Part shown: piece after piece, positions 14,265 through 15,758 of the stretch | How positions within the stretch are numbered: position 1 is the stretch's first letter | Layout: the number at the start of each line of letters is the position of its first letter | Assembly (NCBI GenBank): GCA_003153585.1 | Contig: PLZZ01000189.1 | Span: forward strand, 1,842-17,599 | Direction: 5' to 3' | DNA length: 15,758 nt | DNA from: Acidobacteriota bacterium | GTDB lineage: Bacteria > Acidobacteriota > Terriglobia > Acidiferrales > UBA7541 | The notes under the pieces: model-generated | What the model saw: only the letters and a program-made list of their open reading frames with translations | What the model was told of the DNA's origin: nothing | Databases searched by the model: none | Position numbers and translations under genes: made by a program

Positions 14265-15758
14265 CTATGGCTGAAGACCAAACATCGGCGAATGGTGTGT
14301 TTCTAGCACTTTTCCGTTGCCCAGGTACATGTGCACGCCACACGGCAGGCAGGGATCAAAACTGCGAACCGCGCGCATAATGTCGATACCTTTGAATTTG
14401 TCGGGGCCGTTCTCTTCAAAGATCGGCGTGTTCTGAACCGCATCTTCGTACGGTCCCGGCGTTCCGTAGATATCCCTGGGATTCGCGTTCCAAGGTGTGG
14501 GCGGATAGGGGTGATAGTTGGCGATCTTGTGATCCTTAATCACCACATGGTGAGAAAGGACGCCACGGACGGCCTCGTGGAAACCGCAGCCGATGGCGCT
14601 TTCCGGAACTTTAAAATCCGTCCACGTTTTAGTTCTGCCCGCGTGCAACTCGGCCAGCGCCTTTTCGAGAAAGTGCAGCGCGGCCGCGGCGGAGTATGCC
14701 TGGAAGTAAGTTCGGGCGCGATCGCGTTCGATGGCGTTGCTCCACTTGGGAATTTTCCACTCGAACTCGACTTCGGGAAGCGATTGAGTTTTTGGCAAGT
14801 AAATTTTGACGCTGTGGCCAGTGGCTTTGATGTAGCCGATATCCACGATTCCCGCGAGTGCCGTGGCCCAGAAGCGAGCGATGGGTCCGCCGCCGGTGTC
14901 CAGAGCCAAGTGATCACCTGTACGCTTGTCCAGCCACCGCGGCGACATAACCCAGGTGTACTTACCCGCGAAATCGCGCTTCTGCGGCCGCGGTATCGTC
15001 GTTTGATTCCACGGGTGGTTCTGATCCACTGGATTCCCGAGCGGGTCGGTCTTGACGAATGTTTCAGAGTTCTTCCATTCGTCGTAGTACGAACTGCCCA
15101 GCAGGATCCGAATGTTCAGATTAATGTCAACCAAATCGTTGGTCACCAGCTTCCCATCAACCACCACTCCGGGAGTCACGAACATTCCGCGGCCCCACTT
15201 GGTCATATTCTTGTAGGTGTAGTCGCAGACGTCTGGGTTGTTGAAAGATCCCCAGCAAGCCAGCAGAACACGGCGTCGCCCGACTTCTTCATATCCCGGA
15301 AGCGCTTCGTAGAAGAAGTCGAACAAATCGTCGTGTAGCGGAACAACTTTCTTCATGAATTCGACGTACTTCATCAGGCGAACGAGGTAATCGGTGAAGA
15401 GTTGAATCGTGGGAACAGTGCCGACGCCGCCGGGATAGAGAGTGGAGGGGTGGACGTGCCGGCCTTCCATCAGACAGAACATTTCCCTGGTCATACGGCT
15501 CACTTGCAGAGCTTCGCGGTAGAACGCGCCGGTAAAAGGATTCAGGGCTCGCATGATGTCCGCAATGGTGCGGTAACCATGGAGATTGGAGTGCGGCGAC
15601 AGCTTGGTCTCAGCCTTCGCCAACACGCTCGGGTTCGTTTCCTTCACCATCTGCTCGCAGAAGTCCACGCCGACCAAGTTGTCCTGAAATATATTGTGGT
15701 CAAACATGTATTCAGCGGCCTCACCGAGATTCACAATCCACTCGGCAATGGCGGGAGG
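14265..15758 (-). CDS. hhyL: [NiFe]-hydrogenase large subunit, group 1h-like, C-terminal part
   Basis: The last 498 codons of the catalytic subunit, open to the right window edge; the visible protein begins PPAIAEWIVNLGEAAEYMFDH. A GTG at 15734 is internal, not the start. The N-terminal RxCGxC motif with two of the four nickel-binding cysteines lies outside. The other two are in DPCLPCGVH (encoded at 14331-14357). After that His, the cleavage point of the family, 21 residues remain (MYLGN...FGLQP), which the protease at 10048-10878 should remove. Segments such as LHGYRTIADIMRALNPF, EGRHVHPSTLYPGGVGTVPT and KWGRGMFVTPGVVVDGK look like the high-affinity HhyL/HucL lineage. The enzyme oxidises H2 and passes electrons to the small subunit and on to the respiratory chain. 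The group assignment rests on recalled homologues and on the NifU, DUF5947 and DUF6084 neighbours. Confidence 0.93.
   Translation of the reverse strand, partial: PPAIAEWIVNLGEAAEYMFDHNIFQDNLVGVDFCEQMVKETNPSVLAKAETKLSPHSNLHGYRTIADIMRALNPFTGAFYREALQVSRMTREMFCLMEGRHVHPSTLYPGGVGTVPTIQLFTDYLVRLMKYVEFMKKVVPLHDDLFDFFYEALPGYEEVGRRRVLLACWGSFNNPDVCDYTYKNMTKWGRGMFVTPGVVVDGKLVTNDLVDINLNIRILLGSSYYDEWKNSETFVKTDPLGNPVDQNHPWNQTTIPRPQKRDFAGKYTWVMSPRWLDKRTGDHLALDTGGGPIARFWATALAGIVDIGYIKATGHSVKIYLPKTQSLPEVEFEWKIPKWSNAIERDRARTYFQAYSAAAALHFLEKALAELHAGRTKTWTDFKVPESAIGCGFHEAVRGVLSHHVVIKDHKIANYHPYPPTPWNANPRDIYGTPGPYEDAVQNTPIFEENGPDKFKGIDIMRAVRSFDPCLPCGVHMYLGNGKVLETHHSPMFGLQP

Noticed and set aside
14331..15338. 335-codon open frame on the plus strand
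   Set aside because: It lies entirely antisense to the hydrogenase large subunit, whose sequence is clearly conserved, and its translation shows no domain and no ribosome-binding site.

Overview
The window carries most of a [NiFe]-hydrogenase operon of the high-affinity, oxygen-tolerant uptake type (group 1h, formerly group 5, the 'atmospheric H2' enzymes). Fifteen genes read on the minus strand from the right edge to about 1837. Two unrelated MFS transporter genes lie at the left end. The sequence has moderately high G+C, and I see no RNA gene, insertion sequence, CRISPR array or phage gene. The gene set resembles clusters known from Acidobacteriota and Actinomycetota. Base composition and protein style suggest an acidobacterium-like soil bacterium, but that is an inference and no taxonomic marker is present.

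Right to left, in the direction of transcription: the C-terminal 498 codons of the hydrogenase large subunit (14265-15758; the proximal Ni-binding motif and the small-subunit gene lie outside the window); a NifU-like protein fused to a Rieske-like domain with altered ligands; a DUF5947-type protein; a DUF6084-type protein; a conserved protein of unknown function; a maturation endopeptidase fused to an N-terminal accessory domain; hypC, hypD and hypE; a tandem SIS-domain protein; a small glutaredoxin-like protein; hypF, hypA and hypB; and a nickel permease with a His-rich loop. Most junctions overlap by 4-14 nt or are separated by fewer than 55 nt, so this looks like one long translationally coupled transcript. 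The largest internal gap (106 nt, after the large subunit) holds an inverted repeat.

The genes form a nearly self-sufficient pathway. The permease brings in Ni2+. HypA and HypB insert it. HypF and HypE make the cyanide ligands. HypC and HypD assemble the Fe(CN)2CO unit. The endopeptidase trims the large subunit after the visible DPCLPCGVH motif. The NifU/Rieske-like protein, the DUF5947, DUF6084 and unknown proteins, the double-SIS protein and the glutaredoxin are not part of the classical maturation set. They are the interesting part: probably accessory proteins for iron-sulfur cluster assembly, electron transfer or oxygen protection in this enzyme class.

At the left, the 3' end of an OxlT-like (oxalate/formate antiporter family) gene on the plus strand meets a complete MFS metabolite:H+ symporter-like gene on the minus strand, tail to tail with a 6-nt gap. 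They mark the edge of the hydrogenase locus and have no evident link to it.
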